Origin: Deltaproteobacteria bacterium
GTDB lineage: Bacteria > Myxococcota_A > Polyangia > Polyangiales > Houyiibacteriaceae
DNA: 13,629 nucleotides
Assembly (NCBI GenBank): GCA_027295555.1
Contig: JAPUKT010000091.1
Coordinates: 1-13,629, forward strand
Reading direction: 5' to 3'
Position numbers and translations under genes: made by a program
Shown: in pieces, positions 1 through 7,562 of the stretch
Position numbering within the stretch: position 1 is the first letter of the stretch
How the letters are laid out: every line of letters starts with the position of its first letter
Notes under the pieces: generated by a model
The model's input: the letters and a program-made list of their open reading frames with translations, nothing else
Databases searched by the model: none
Told to the model about the DNA's origin: nothing

Positions 1-1442
1 GGCGAAAAGAAGTTGTCCTTCTTGGTGTACTCATCGACGCGGAAAGCGAACTTGTAACTCGGCGCAGACCTCATGTTGCAATCCGTCCGCTCACAGAAGC
101 GGCAGGTCGTGCCCACCGGCACCGCCATCTTCTTCGGGTCCGCAAAGGGCATGTCGTCGGCATACGCGAAGAACTTGGCGTTATCCGCGTGTGTTCCGAG
201 GCCGATACTGTAGGTCGTGCCTTTCACGAGCGACCCTTGCTTGGGCTCGCTGGCGACTTTCGCGAAACAGAAATAGGTCGAGCCGTCGGGGAACGCCGAG
301 TATTGCTTGGTGATGACATTGGGTGTCAAAAACGCCAGATGGACGGCCATCTTGGGGCATGAGCCGTCCTGGTGCGCGAAGCGAATCCCGTCGCCGGAGT
401 ACCGCTTCGAAATGTTTCCCGCGACGTCGACCCTCAGGAAGTGCATCGGAACCCCGCGGCGGCGCGGGTCGGCGAGGTTACACATGCGGTGGGCGACCGT
501 CTCGTAGGATGACTCGAAAAACTGCGCGAGAAGCTCGACGTCGTAGCGGGTGCTCATGACCTCGCGATAGAATTCGGGATATGGCAACAACAGCGCGCCG
601 GCGAAGTAGTTCGCGAGGTGGATCTTGATCAGCTTTCGGGTTTCGGCGTGCTGGCCCGCGTAACCCTCCAAGACCGGCTTGTGCAGTTTCTCCTCGTCGA
701 AAAGCCCGAGAGCGATCGTGTGCGCGAGTTGGAACTTGAGTCGCTGCTCGAAAAGGTCGCCCGACAGCGTGAGCACGCGGTTCTCCGCATTCCACCTGCG
801 AATCACAGAGCTATCCGCACGCTCGGCTGTTCGTTGAACGCGCACCCCAAGCTGCTCCCGCAGCCCTCGCTCGAGGTCGTCACTGGTCACGCGGCGCGCG
901 AAGGCCGAGTCGCGGCGAAACTGCTGCGCACGCTCCTCCAGCGATTCGAACCAGTTGTCGTTTTGCTCGAGGAAGTCGGTCACCTCGTCGTACGGGCTGT
1001 AGTCGAATCGAACGTCACCCTCGCCGGACTGCCGTTCCAGCTGGGCCATGCTCGCCATGATGTGATCCAACTGACTGCGGGTGTTCTTGTAGAGGTTGAA
1101 GAGCGCCGTGATGGTTGCCACCATGCGGGGCTCCGCACTAATGCTGGCGAGGTCCTCTTCACTGAGATTCAGCGAGCGAAGTAGGGGTTCATCGAGGAGC
1201 CGAGCCAAGCCGTCGTCGACGCGGTGCTCGCCGAGGCTGCCCATGAAATCTTCGACGGGGATCCCATAGAGCTCGAGTGCTTGAAAAAGGAGCGGGAGCT
1301 GCACCACTCGCTTTCCTTTTTCGATCAAGCTCAGGTACGCCGGCGAGATTTTGAGCCGGCGGGCAACCTCGCTTTGCTGGAGCCCTCGACGCAGCCGAAG
1401 CTCGCGCAAGCGTTGCCCCATTGCGGCGTTTGTTTCCGCCAT
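1..1442 (-). CDS. ScfR/RamB-type short-chain acyl-CoA regulator (XRE HTH + IrrE-like + DUF2083), C-terminus cut by window edge
   Basis: About 480 residues read on the minus strand with no stop before the left edge; family members are about this long, so only a few C-terminal residues are missing. An XRE-type helix-turn-helix lies at about residues 10-45 (QQSEVARRLKISPAYLSLIE). The middle part is the IrrE/ImmA-like region, but the peptidase HExxH motif is degenerate (LAHTIALGL, near residue 240), so peptidase activity is not expected. The C-terminal part has the DUF2083 cysteine pattern: GSCPK near 362 and CRFCERTDC near 447-455. In the Mycobacterium homologue PrpR such cysteines hold an Fe-S cluster and the domain senses short-chain acyl-CoA. 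Members control acetate, propionate and glyoxylate-type genes, so control of the divergent ethylmalonyl-CoA operon is the natural inference. The ATG at 1442 directly abuts TGAGG, leaving no normal ribosome-binding spacing; the ATG at 1421 (residue 8) is an alternative start that keeps the whole HTH. Confidence 0.9.
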   Translation of the reverse strand, partial: MAETNAAMGQRLRELRLRRGLQQSEVARRLKISPAYLSLIEKGKRVVQLPLLFQALELYGIPVEDFMGSLGEHRVDDGLARLLDEPLLRSLNLSEEDLASISAEPRMVATITALFNLYKNTRSQLDHIMASMAQLERQSGEGDVRFDYSPYDEVTDFLEQNDNWFESLEERAQQFRRDSAFARRVTSDDLERGLREQLGVRVQRTAERADSSVIRRWNAENRVLTLSGDLFEQRLKFQLAHTIALGLFDEEKLHKPVLEGYAGQHAETRKLIKIHLANYFAGALLLPYPEFYREVMSTRYDVELLAQFFESSYETVAHRMCNLADPRRRGVPMHFLRVDVAGNISKRYSGDGIRFAHQDGSCPKMAVHLAFLTPNVITKQYSAFPDGSTYFCFAKVASEPKQGSLVKGTTYSIGLGTHADNAKFFAYADDMPFADPKKMAVPVGTTCRFCERTDCNMRSAPSYKFAFRVDEYTKKDNFFS

Positions 1443-1447
1443 CCTCA

Positions 1448-1466
1448 GAATTTACCGCGAATTTAC
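1448..1466. promoter_or_regulatory. Tandem direct repeat GAATTTAC-N3-GAATTTAC, candidate ScfR operator
   Basis: Two perfect copies of GAATTTAC (1448-1455 and 1459-1466) stand 11 bases apart, one helical turn, starting 6 bases upstream of the regulator's ATG. The region is AT-rich against a GC-rich background. From family knowledge, the ScfR member PccR of Rhodobacter sphaeroides binds a tandem TTTGCAAA-N4-TTTGCAAA site, so architecture and size (19 versus 20 bases) match although the letters differ. The position over the regulator's own start suggests autoregulation. Binding is inferred. Confidence 0.6.
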
Positions 1467-1520
1467 AAGAGCTGCCAGGGTGCATGGAACACCGAAAACC
1501 CCAGCATCTCCGCAGCTTGA

Positions 1521-1532
1521 CGCATGCATGCG
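1521..1532. promoter_or_regulatory. Perfect 12-base palindrome CGCATGCATGCG in the divergent promoter region
   Basis: CGCATGCATGCG equals its own reverse complement over all 12 bases. It lies just upstream of the extended -10 candidate at 1534-1542, where a bound dimer would block RNA polymerase. It may be an operator for a dimeric regulator, or chance, since short alternating GCATGC palindromes do occur in GC-rich DNA. Confidence 0.35.
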
Positions 1533-1533
1533 G

Positions 1534-1542
1534 TGTGATAAT
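1534..1542 (+). promoter_or_regulatory. Candidate extended -10 promoter for the ecm-meaB-ccr-mcd operon
   Basis: TGTGATAAT fits the extended -10 form TGnTATAAT with one mismatch in the hexamer. It points toward ecm and would give a leader of roughly 130 bases that carries the inverted repeat at 1639-1657. A TTGACG at 1517-1522 looks like a -35 box, but its spacing of 14 bases to GATAAT is too short for a standard sigma-70 promoter, so the call rests on the extended -10. No transcript evidence is available from sequence alone. Confidence 0.35.
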
Positions 1543-1638
1543 CCAAGAAAGATTGGGCTTGGCCGTGTGAAGCTGTAAAAACGCACCGCAACGGCTGCGA
1601 GGGCCCGAAACCGCAGGCAAGGCTAAAAACGAGGTAGG

Positions 1639-1657
1639 ATTTCGCCTCTCGCGAAAT
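1639..1657. repeat. Perfect inverted repeat ATTTCGC-N5-GCGAAAT just upstream of the ecm ribosome-binding site
   Basis: Seven-base arms (1639-1645 and 1651-1657) flank a 5-base CTCTC loop. The element ends 8 bases before the ribosome-binding sequence AAAGGA (1666-1671) of ecm. It could be a DNA operator bound by a dimer, or an RNA hairpin in the leader that affects initiation or mRNA stability. No U-run follows, so it is not an intrinsic terminator. The string CGCGAA is shared with the tandem repeat at 1448-1466. Confidence 0.45.
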
Positions 1658-1678
1658 GGCGAACGAAAGGATCGGTGC

Positions 1679-3685
1679 ATGGCTCCGAGCGGCAGGCGTG
1701 AACGCGACAAACCGTGGATTATGCGGACCTACTCTGGTCATAGCACCGCGGCGGCGTCGAACGAGCTCTACCGAACGAACCTTGCCAAGGGCCAAACAGG
1801 CCTCAGCGTCGCTTTCGACCTTCCCACACAGACCGGTTACGAGGCGGATGACCCGCTTGCTCGCGGCGAAGTCGGCAAGGTCGGCGTGCCGATCTCGCAT
1901 CTCGGTGACATGCGCGCCCTGTTCGACGGCATCCCGCTCGAGCAGATGAACACGTCGATGACGATCAATGCGACCGCTGCGTGGTTGCTGTCGTTGTACG
2001 TCGCGGTCGCCGAGGACCAGAGCGCCGATCCTACGGCGCTTCGCGGCACGACCCAAAACGACATCAACAAAGAGTATCTGTCCCGCGGTACACACATCTT
2101 CCCGCCGGCAGCGTCGATGAGGCTGATCACCGACCTGATCACTTACACCGTGATCGAGGTCCCGAAGTGGAACCCAATCAACATCTGTAGCTACCACCTG
2201 CAAGAGGCGGGCGCGACGCCCACGCAAGAGCTCGCCTATGCATTGGTGACCGCGATCGGTGTGCTCGACGCGGTCAAGGCTAGCGGTCGAATTCCGGACA
2301 GCGAGTTCGGCAAGGTCGTCGGCCGCATGAGCTTCTTCGTCAATGCGGGGATTCGATTCGTCGAGGAAATGTGCAAGATGCGCGCGTTCGTCGAGCTCTG
2401 GGATCGCGTGACTCAGGAGCGGTATGGAGTCGCCGATCCCAAGCTTCGTCGTTTCCGCTACGGAGTTCAGGTGAACTCTCTCGGGCTCACCGAGCAGCAA
2501 CCGGAGAACAACATCATTCGGATCGTCCTCGAGATGCTCGCGGTGACGCTCAGCAAGGACGCGCGGGCGCGCGCGGTCCAGCTCCCCGCGTGGAACGAGG
2601 CACTCGGCCTTCCACGGCCTTGGGATCAGCAATGGTCGCTCAGGGCCCAGCAGATCCTCGCCTACGAAAGCGACCTCTTGGAGTACGCGGACCTCTTCAA
2701 AGGAAGCGAGGTCGTCGACGCGGAGACCCAGCATCTGGTCGAGTCCGCGTGGGCGGAGGTGCAAGAAGTTCTGAAGCGGGGCGGCGCCGTCGACGCAGTC
2801 GAAAGCGGTTACATCAAGCAGAGGCTCGTCGAATCCAACGCGGCCCGACTTCGTGCGATCGAAAGCGGCGACCAGGTAGTGGTGGGGGTCAACAAGTACA
2901 TCGAGGGAGCCTCCTCGGCTCTCGTCGAGAATCTCGACGAAGCCATCCTGACGGTCGATCCCGCCGTCGAGGAGAAACAAATCAAAGCGCTCAATCGCTG
3001 GAGATTGGAGCGCGACACATCCGCGGTCGATAGCGCTATCACCGAGCTCCAGCGTGTGGCGCGCTCCGACGAGAACATCATGCCCGCTTCGATTGCGGCG
3101 GCCCATGCTGGTGTGACGACCGGCGAATGGGCGCACACCCTTCGCGCGGTTTGGGGCGAGTATCGAGCACCAACGGGCGTCGCGGGCGCAACGGTGAAAG
3201 CCTCAGGCTCCGGAGCCGCCGCCGAGGTCGTCGATCGGCTGCGAAAGCGGGTCGGCGAGCTCGAGGTCCGCATGGGGCGTCGGCCGAAGTTGCTGGTGGG
3301 CAAGCCTGGCCTCGACGGGCACTCGAACGGGGCAGAGCAAATCGCCATCAAGGCACGCGACGTGGGGTTCGACGTCGTCTACGAGGGTATCCGGATTTCG
3401 CCCGAGCAGATCGCCGCCTCCGCCCTCGAGGAAGGCGTGCATCTCATCGGGCTCAGCATCCTGAGCGGCTCTCACCTCGCCCTGGTGCCCGAAGTCGTCG
3501 AGCGCCTCCGGGAGGCGGGCTTGTCGGACATCCCGGTCGTGGTTGGCGGAATCATCCCCGAGGCCGACGCGGAAAGGCTGCGTCGCGAGGGCGTGGCCGC
3601 AGTCTACACACCGAAAGACTTCGAGCTCGATCGCATCATGAGCGATTTGATCGATCTGGTGGACCGGCAGCATGCCGCCGAGTGA
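1679..3685 (+). CDS. ecm: Coenzyme B12-dependent ethylmalonyl-CoA mutase (MeaA/Ecm type)
   Basis: The 668-residue protein is a single-chain acyl-CoA mutase. The TIM-barrel substrate domain covers about 1-500, opening with KPWIMRTYSGHST and containing EQMNTSMTINATAAW (88-102) and LPAWNEALGLPRPWDQQWS (302-320). The B12 domain covers about 535-660, with the cobalt-ligating histidine in DGHSNG (H548), SILSGSH (593-599) and GGIIP (623-627). The sequence pattern matches the MeaA/Ecm subgroup rather than methylmalonyl-CoA mutase. The expected reaction is (2R)-ethylmalonyl-CoA to (2S)-methylsuccinyl-CoA in the cytoplasm. The adjacent ccr and mcd supply the preceding and following steps, which supports the substrate call. 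The start has AAAGGA 7 bases upstream of the ATG. It is first in the operon and overlaps meaB by 14 bases. Acceptance of other substrates, such as isobutyryl-CoA, cannot be excluded from sequence. Confidence 0.93.
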   Translation: MAPSGRRERDKPWIMRTYSGHSTAAASNELYRTNLAKGQTGLSVAFDLPTQTGYEADDPLARGEVGKVGVPISHLGDMRALFDGIPLEQMNTSMTINATAAWLLSLYVAVAEDQSADPTALRGTTQNDINKEYLSRGTHIFPPAASMRLITDLITYTVIEVPKWNPINICSYHLQEAGATPTQELAYALVTAIGVLDAVKASGRIPDSEFGKVVGRMSFFVNAGIRFVEEMCKMRAFVELWDRVTQERYGVADPKLRRFRYGVQVNSLGLTEQQPENNIIRIVLEMLAVTLSKDARARAVQLPAWNEALGLPRPWDQQWSLRAQQILAYESDLLEYADLFKGSEVVDAETQHLVESAWAEVQEVLKRGGAVDAVESGYIKQRLVESNAARLRAIESGDQVVVGVNKYIEGASSALVENLDEAILTVDPAVEEKQIKALNRWRLERDTSAVDSAITELQRVARSDENIMPASIAAAHAGVTTGEWAHTLRAVWGEYRAPTGVAGATVKASGSGAAAEVVDRLRKRVGELEVRMGRRPKLLVGKPGLDGHSNGAEQIAIKARDVGFDVVYEGIRISPEQIAASALEEGVHLIGLSILSGSHLALVPEVVERLREAGLSDIPVVVGGIIPEADAERLRREGVAAVYTPKDFELDRIMSDLIDLVDRQHAAE

Positions 3686-4679
3686 TCCCGTCAATGACGC
3701 CAACCGAGTGATGGCCGCCGACAAGGCGGCGGTCTCCCGTGCGCTGAATCTCGTCGAAGACAAGAGGTCCGAAGCCCACGATCGGGTCACTGAGCTGCTG
3801 GCGTCACTCAAGGACGCGCCGAAAGCCCTCGGAGGACACCGGGTCGGGCTTACCGGACCGCCAGGGGTCGGTAAGAGCACGCTCGCCTCGGCGGTCGCGC
3901 GTGCGGCGCGAGCACGTGCCCGTACGGTAGGGGTGGTGGCAGTCGATCCTTCGAGTGTTCAGTCAGGCGGCTCTTTGCTCGGTGATCGCGTCCGGATGAG
4001 CTTCGACCCCTCGGACGAGGGCTTGTTCGTGCGCTCGCTCGCGACCGCAGGGGAAGTTGGTGGCCTGGCGTATGCCGCCAATTCCGCGGTTCGCGTCCTT
4101 GCCGCCGCCTACGACATGGTCATGATCGAAACGACCGGCGTCGGCCAATCCGAGATCGACATCGTGCACGTTGCGGACACGGTGGTGTTGGTCATTCAGC
4201 CGGGAAGCGGCGACGTGCTCCAGTTTCTCAAGGCAGGGATCATGGAGATTCCAGATATACTCGTTGTGAACAAAGCCGACCACGACGAGCTCGCGCGGCG
4301 AGCGGTCGCCGACCTCCGGGGGGCGCTTCGCACGGCGCACGCGGTCGGGGCGAGCGGTCGGGAAGACGGCGATTGGGAAACCCCGATCATCGCGACGAGC
4401 GCCACGAAAGACACCGGAATTGAAGAGCTCATCGATGCGCTCGATGCCCATCGCGAACATCTCGAGCCAACGCTCGCGGCTCGCCGGCGTCAGGGCGAAG
4501 TGCAGTGGGCGCTAGACCTTTTCACGCGCAAACATGGCGAACATGGGGTCGCGACCCTACACGGTTTGGCGGAGCTCACAGCCCGCGCCGAGCGAGAGCT
4601 CGACGAAGGGGAGACTCCGTTGAGCCTTTGCGAACGTCTGAGCCGAGAGTATGTAGCAACGCTCCGCCAGACTTCATGA
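3672..4679 (+). CDS. meaB: MeaB/ArgK family G-protein chaperone of the B12 mutase
   Basis: This 335-residue protein is a SIMIBI-class P-loop GTPase. Visible motifs are Walker A GPPGVGKST (62-70), VDPSS (91-95), ETTGVGQSE (153-161, containing the DxxG-like switch), and the guanine-specific NKAD (200-203). The helical tail from about 262 fits the dimerisation arm of the family. MeaB proteins use GTP hydrolysis to gate adenosylcobalamin loading and to protect or rescue the partner mutase. Here the partner is the immediately upstream ecm, whose last 14 bases this gene overlaps, suggesting translational coupling. The ribosome-binding site is weak (GGACCGGCAG before the ATG), consistent with coupling. 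The in-frame ATG at 3711 is an alternative start, because family similarity begins around RVMAADKAAVSRAL. Confidence 0.93.
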   Translation: MPPSDPVNDANRVMAADKAAVSRALNLVEDKRSEAHDRVTELLASLKDAPKALGGHRVGLTGPPGVGKSTLASAVARAARARARTVGVVAVDPSSVQSGGSLLGDRVRMSFDPSDEGLFVRSLATAGEVGGLAYAANSAVRVLAAAYDMVMIETTGVGQSEIDIVHVADTVVLVIQPGSGDVLQFLKAGIMEIPDILVVNKADHDELARRAVADLRGALRTAHAVGASGREDGDWETPIIATSATKDTGIEELIDALDAHREHLEPTLAARRRQGEVQWALDLFTRKHGEHGVATLHGLAELTARAERELDEGETPLSLCERLSREYVATLRQTS

Positions 4680-4686
4680 GGAAGAC

Positions 4687-5907
4687 ATGAGTGAACGCCC
4701 AGAAATCGTACCCATTGGTCAAGTCCCGGAGCTAGGCGTCGTGCCCGAGAAGATGCACGCCTACGTGATCCGCCCCGAACGGTTTGGAGAGCCCAAGCAA
4801 TCGTTCCAAGAGGAAGAGGTGCCCGTTTGGAGCCTCGGCCCCGACGAGGTCCTCATTCAGGTCATGGCCGCGGGTGTGAACTTCAACGGCGTTTGGGCAG
4901 GCCGCGGAAAGCCGGTCAACGTCTTGAAGGGTCACGGGCTCGACTATCACATTGCAGGCTCGGATGCCGCGGGTGTCGTGTGGGCAGTGGGCTCGGCGGT
5001 GACCGACCACAAAGTGGGCGATGAGGTGGTTCTTCACTGCAATCACTTGGTCAACCCGGGCGCCGACGACCTGCAGACCATCTGGGGCTATGAGACGCCC
5101 GATGGATCTTTCGCACAGTTCGCCAGGGTGCAAGGTCAGCAGGTCCTGCCGAAGCCGCCACACCTCAGCTGGGAAGAGGCCGCAAGCTATGGCCTCGTTT
5201 ACTACACGGCGCACCGGATGCTGATCGACCGGGCTCAGGTCGAGCCCGGGGAAGACGTCCTGGTTTGGGGGGCCGGTGGTGGCCTCGGCGTGTTTGCCGT
5301 CCAGCTGTGCAAAGTGGCCGGAGCACGCGCAATCGCGGTCGTCTCGAGTGACGACAAAGCCGAGCTCGTCATGCAGCTCGGCGCACACGGCGTCATCGAT
5401 CGAAAAGAGTTCCCTGCCCTTCAGTACCGGGACGGAATGACCGCCGAAGAGGAGAAGGCGCGCGTGGCCGACATCAAGGGCTTCGGAAAGCGCATCTGGG
5501 AAATCCTCGGAGAACGCAAAGGCCCGGACGTCGTGTTCGAGCACGTGGGCAAGGCGACTTTCCCGGCGAGCGTCTTCCTCGCTGCGAAGTACGGGCGCAT
5601 CGTGATCTGCGGCGCCACGACCGGCTACAACCTGAACTTCGACGTGCGCCATTTGTGGATGCGCCAAAAGAAGATCATCGGCTCCCATTTCGCGGATGCG
5701 GATTCGGCGAGCCGCGCCAACCGCCTGGTGATTCAAGGCAAGATCAAGCCCGTCATGACACGAATGTTCACGTGGGACGAAATCCCCGAAGCGCATCAGC
5801 TCATGTACCAGAACAAGCTCTACGGTACGGTCTCGTGCTTGGTCAGTGCCCCACGCCCGGGCCTCAAGAATCTCGAAGAGACCCGCGCCGCGATCGCGAA
5901 CGGCTAG
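4687..5907 (+). CDS. ccr: Crotonyl-CoA carboxylase/reductase
   Basis: The 406-residue protein belongs to the zinc-free medium-chain dehydrogenase/reductase superfamily. A GroES-like N-terminal fold is followed by a Rossmann domain with the NADPH-binding glycine loop VWGAGGGLGVFAVQL (193-207). Residues that mark carboxylating Ccr enzymes are visible: asparagine in GVNFNGVW (N67, probably N81 of the Kitasatospora enzyme), glutamate in IWGYE (E136, for E171) and histidine in IIGSHFAD (H334, for H365). The phenylalanine next to the glutamate in the Kitasatospora enzyme is tyrosine here (Y135). The reaction is crotonyl-CoA + CO2 + NADPH to (2S)-ethylmalonyl-CoA, the committed step of the ethylmalonyl-CoA pathway. 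It starts 7 bases after meaB ends; AGGA (4679-4682) overlaps the meaB stop and precedes the ATG by 4 bases. Plain crotonyl-CoA reductase activity is a side reaction of the same family. Confidence 0.95.
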   Translation: MSERPEIVPIGQVPELGVVPEKMHAYVIRPERFGEPKQSFQEEEVPVWSLGPDEVLIQVMAAGVNFNGVWAGRGKPVNVLKGHGLDYHIAGSDAAGVVWAVGSAVTDHKVGDEVVLHCNHLVNPGADDLQTIWGYETPDGSFAQFARVQGQQVLPKPPHLSWEEAASYGLVYYTAHRMLIDRAQVEPGEDVLVWGAGGGLGVFAVQLCKVAGARAIAVVSSDDKAELVMQLGAHGVIDRKEFPALQYRDGMTAEEEKARVADIKGFGKRIWEILGERKGPDVVFEHVGKATFPASVFLAAKYGRIVICGATTGYNLNFDVRHLWMRQKKIIGSHFADADSASRANRLVIQGKIKPVMTRMFTWDEIPEAHQLMYQNKLYGTVSCLVSAPRPGLKNLEETRAAIANG

Positions 5908-5915
5908 GAGTACGC

Positions 5916-7529
5916 ATGCAGGAAGTCATCCAGGCCATCGAGGATCTTTACCAGCGCGCACACGACAACATCAAAGCCAAGGTTTCCGAGGGAGACCGTA
6001 TCAGCGCCAGCAAGCTCAACGAGACCCAGCTCGGCGCCCATGCCCTCGCCTATTTGGCTACCGAGCTCGAGGCTTGCCGGCAGCTGACGCTTTGGGCGGA
6101 GCGCGTGGGCGGCGAGTACGAGAGCAAGATCGCTCGCGCATACATCGGTGAGGTGGCCCGAACGCTGGTCGGTGGAGTCGACCTCGGCGCCTGCGAAAAC
6201 ATTGGCCTGAATGAGCTCGACATCACCGAAGCGGACCTGATGGAAACGCTGCTTCGCCGCGAGATCGTCGCGTTCTCCAATGAGCATGCCAATGGAGCCG
6301 TGTACCTGGAGCTTGCGGCCCGCGCCCGTGATGACGGGTTTGCGAACCCGGGCTTCGGCGACGAAATGCTGAACGAGGTTCGTTCGCAGTTCGCGAAGTT
6401 CGTCGACGTCGAAGTAATTCCGCAGGCCCAGGACATCCACCGCAAGGACGTGCTGATCCCGATGGACATCGTCGACCACATGAGCGAGCTCGGCGTGTTC
6501 GGCCTCACGATTCCAGAGGAATACGGCGGCCTCGGCATGAGCAAGGTCGCGATGTGCGTCGTCACCGAGGAGCTCTCGCGCGGCTACATCGGCGTCGGCT
6601 CTCTCGGCACGCGCGCGGAAATCGCCGCCGATCTCATCATGGGCGGCGGCACCGAGGAGCAGAAGCAAAAGTGGCTCCCGAAGATCGCCGCGGGCGAGGT
6701 CCTTCCGACCGCCGTCTTCACCGAGCCCAACACGGGCTCCGATCTCGCGCACCTCGGCACCCGGGCGGTCAAACAAGACGACGGCGGCTACGTCGTCAAC
6801 GGCGCCAAGACATGGATCACGCACGCGGTCCGTGCCGACCTGATGACGCTGCTCGCGCGCACGAACCCGGACGAGCCTGGCTACCGCGGGCTGTCGATGT
6901 TCCTCGCAGAGAAGACGCGACTCACGGGCGAAGATGGGGAGCCGGAGTTCGTCGACGAAGGGCTGACCGGAACCGAGATCAAAGTGCTCGGCTACCGTGG
7001 CATGAAGGAGTACGAACTGAGCTTCGACAACTTCAAGTTGCCCGAGGAGTCGCTTCTTGGCGGCGAGGAAGGCGCTGGGTTCAAGCAGCTCATGCGGACA
7101 TTCGAAAGCGCGCGCATCCAGACCGCCGCGCGAGGCATCGGGGTGGCGCAAGCCGCGCTCGAGGATGCAATTCTCTACGCCAACGAGCGAGAACAGTTCG
7201 GGGGTCCGATCTTCCGGTTCCCACGCGTCGCTCGCAAGATCGGTCGGATGGTCGTGCGCATCCAAGCGGCGCGGCAGCTGACTTACTTCAGCGCCCGTGA
7301 GAAGGACGAAGAGAAGCGCTGCGACCTCGAAGCGGGGATGGCCAAGCTCTTGGCGACTCGGGCTGCCTGGGAATCGGCGGATGCCAATGTACAAATCCAC
7401 GGCGGCAACGGGTATGCCGAGGAATACACGGCCTCCCGGCTCCTGGTGGACTCACGCGTGCTCAGCATCTTCGAGGGCGCGAACGAGATCCAGGCTCACG
7501 TGGTCGCGCGACGCCTTCTCGAAAGCTGA
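5916..7529 (+). CDS. mcd: (2S)-Methylsuccinyl-CoA dehydrogenase (acyl-CoA dehydrogenase with N-terminal extension)
   Basis: The 537-residue protein has an FAD-dependent acyl-CoA dehydrogenase core (about 150-537). A helical N-terminal extension of about 145 residues is typical of methylsuccinyl-CoA dehydrogenase and absent from ordinary members of about 380 residues. Core motifs are GLTIPEEYGGLG (196-207), FTEPNTGSDLA (268-278), the substrate-loop region QTAARGIGVAQAALE (402-416), QIHGGNGYAEEY (493-504) and FEGANEIQ (519-526), whose E520 is the likely catalytic base. The reaction oxidises (2S)-methylsuccinyl-CoA to mesaconyl-CoA, with electrons passed to electron-transfer flavoprotein. The start follows TAGGAG with 5 bases spacing; the ccr stop TAG forms part of this ribosome-binding site. 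The reading frame stays open upstream to 5655, but that stretch is ccr read out of frame. It is the last pathway gene in the operon. Confidence 0.9.
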   Translation: MQEVIQAIEDLYQRAHDNIKAKVSEGDRISASKLNETQLGAHALAYLATELEACRQLTLWAERVGGEYESKIARAYIGEVARTLVGGVDLGACENIGLNELDITEADLMETLLRREIVAFSNEHANGAVYLELAARARDDGFANPGFGDEMLNEVRSQFAKFVDVEVIPQAQDIHRKDVLIPMDIVDHMSELGVFGLTIPEEYGGLGMSKVAMCVVTEELSRGYIGVGSLGTRAEIAADLIMGGGTEEQKQKWLPKIAAGEVLPTAVFTEPNTGSDLAHLGTRAVKQDDGGYVVNGAKTWITHAVRADLMTLLARTNPDEPGYRGLSMFLAEKTRLTGEDGEPEFVDEGLTGTEIKVLGYRGMKEYELSFDNFKLPEESLLGGEEGAGFKQLMRTFESARIQTAARGIGVAQAALEDAILYANEREQFGGPIFRFPRVARKIGRMVVRIQAARQLTYFSAREKDEEKRCDLEAGMAKLLATRAAWESADANVQIHGGNGYAEEYTASRLLVDSRVLSIFEGANEIQAHVVARRLLES

Positions 7530-7562
7530 CGGTTTCGGCCCGAGCGGCCATACTCCCGGCAG

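Noticed and set aside
1576..1631. Two copies of TAAAAACG (1576-1583 and 1624-1631) in the divergent region
   Set aside because: The octamer is low in complexity, the 48-base separation has no clear meaning, and no third copy or symmetry was seen.
1463..3136. 557-codon open frame on the minus strand across ecm
   Set aside because: It is antisense to a clearly recognised mutase, has no recognisable domain, and is the kind of long antisense frame expected in high-GC coding DNA.
1679..3685. Call as methylmalonyl-CoA mutase
   Set aside because: Active-site strings such as EQMNTSMTINATAAW and the neighbouring ccr and mcd point to the ethylmalonyl-CoA mutase subgroup.
5655..5915. Upstream extension of the mcd reading frame
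   Set aside because: This part is ccr read in another frame; the good ribosome-binding site TAGGAG before 5916 and family length fix the start there.
4732..7400. Long minus-strand open frames (354 and 498 codons) opposite ccr and mcd
   Set aside because: Both are antisense to strongly conserved enzymes and show arginine/alanine-rich, low-complexity style translations without family motifs.
7530..7562. Terminator between mcd and the glycosyltransferase gene
   Set aside because: The 33 bases contain only a weak GGCC/GGCC pairing and no U-run, so no terminator can be supported.
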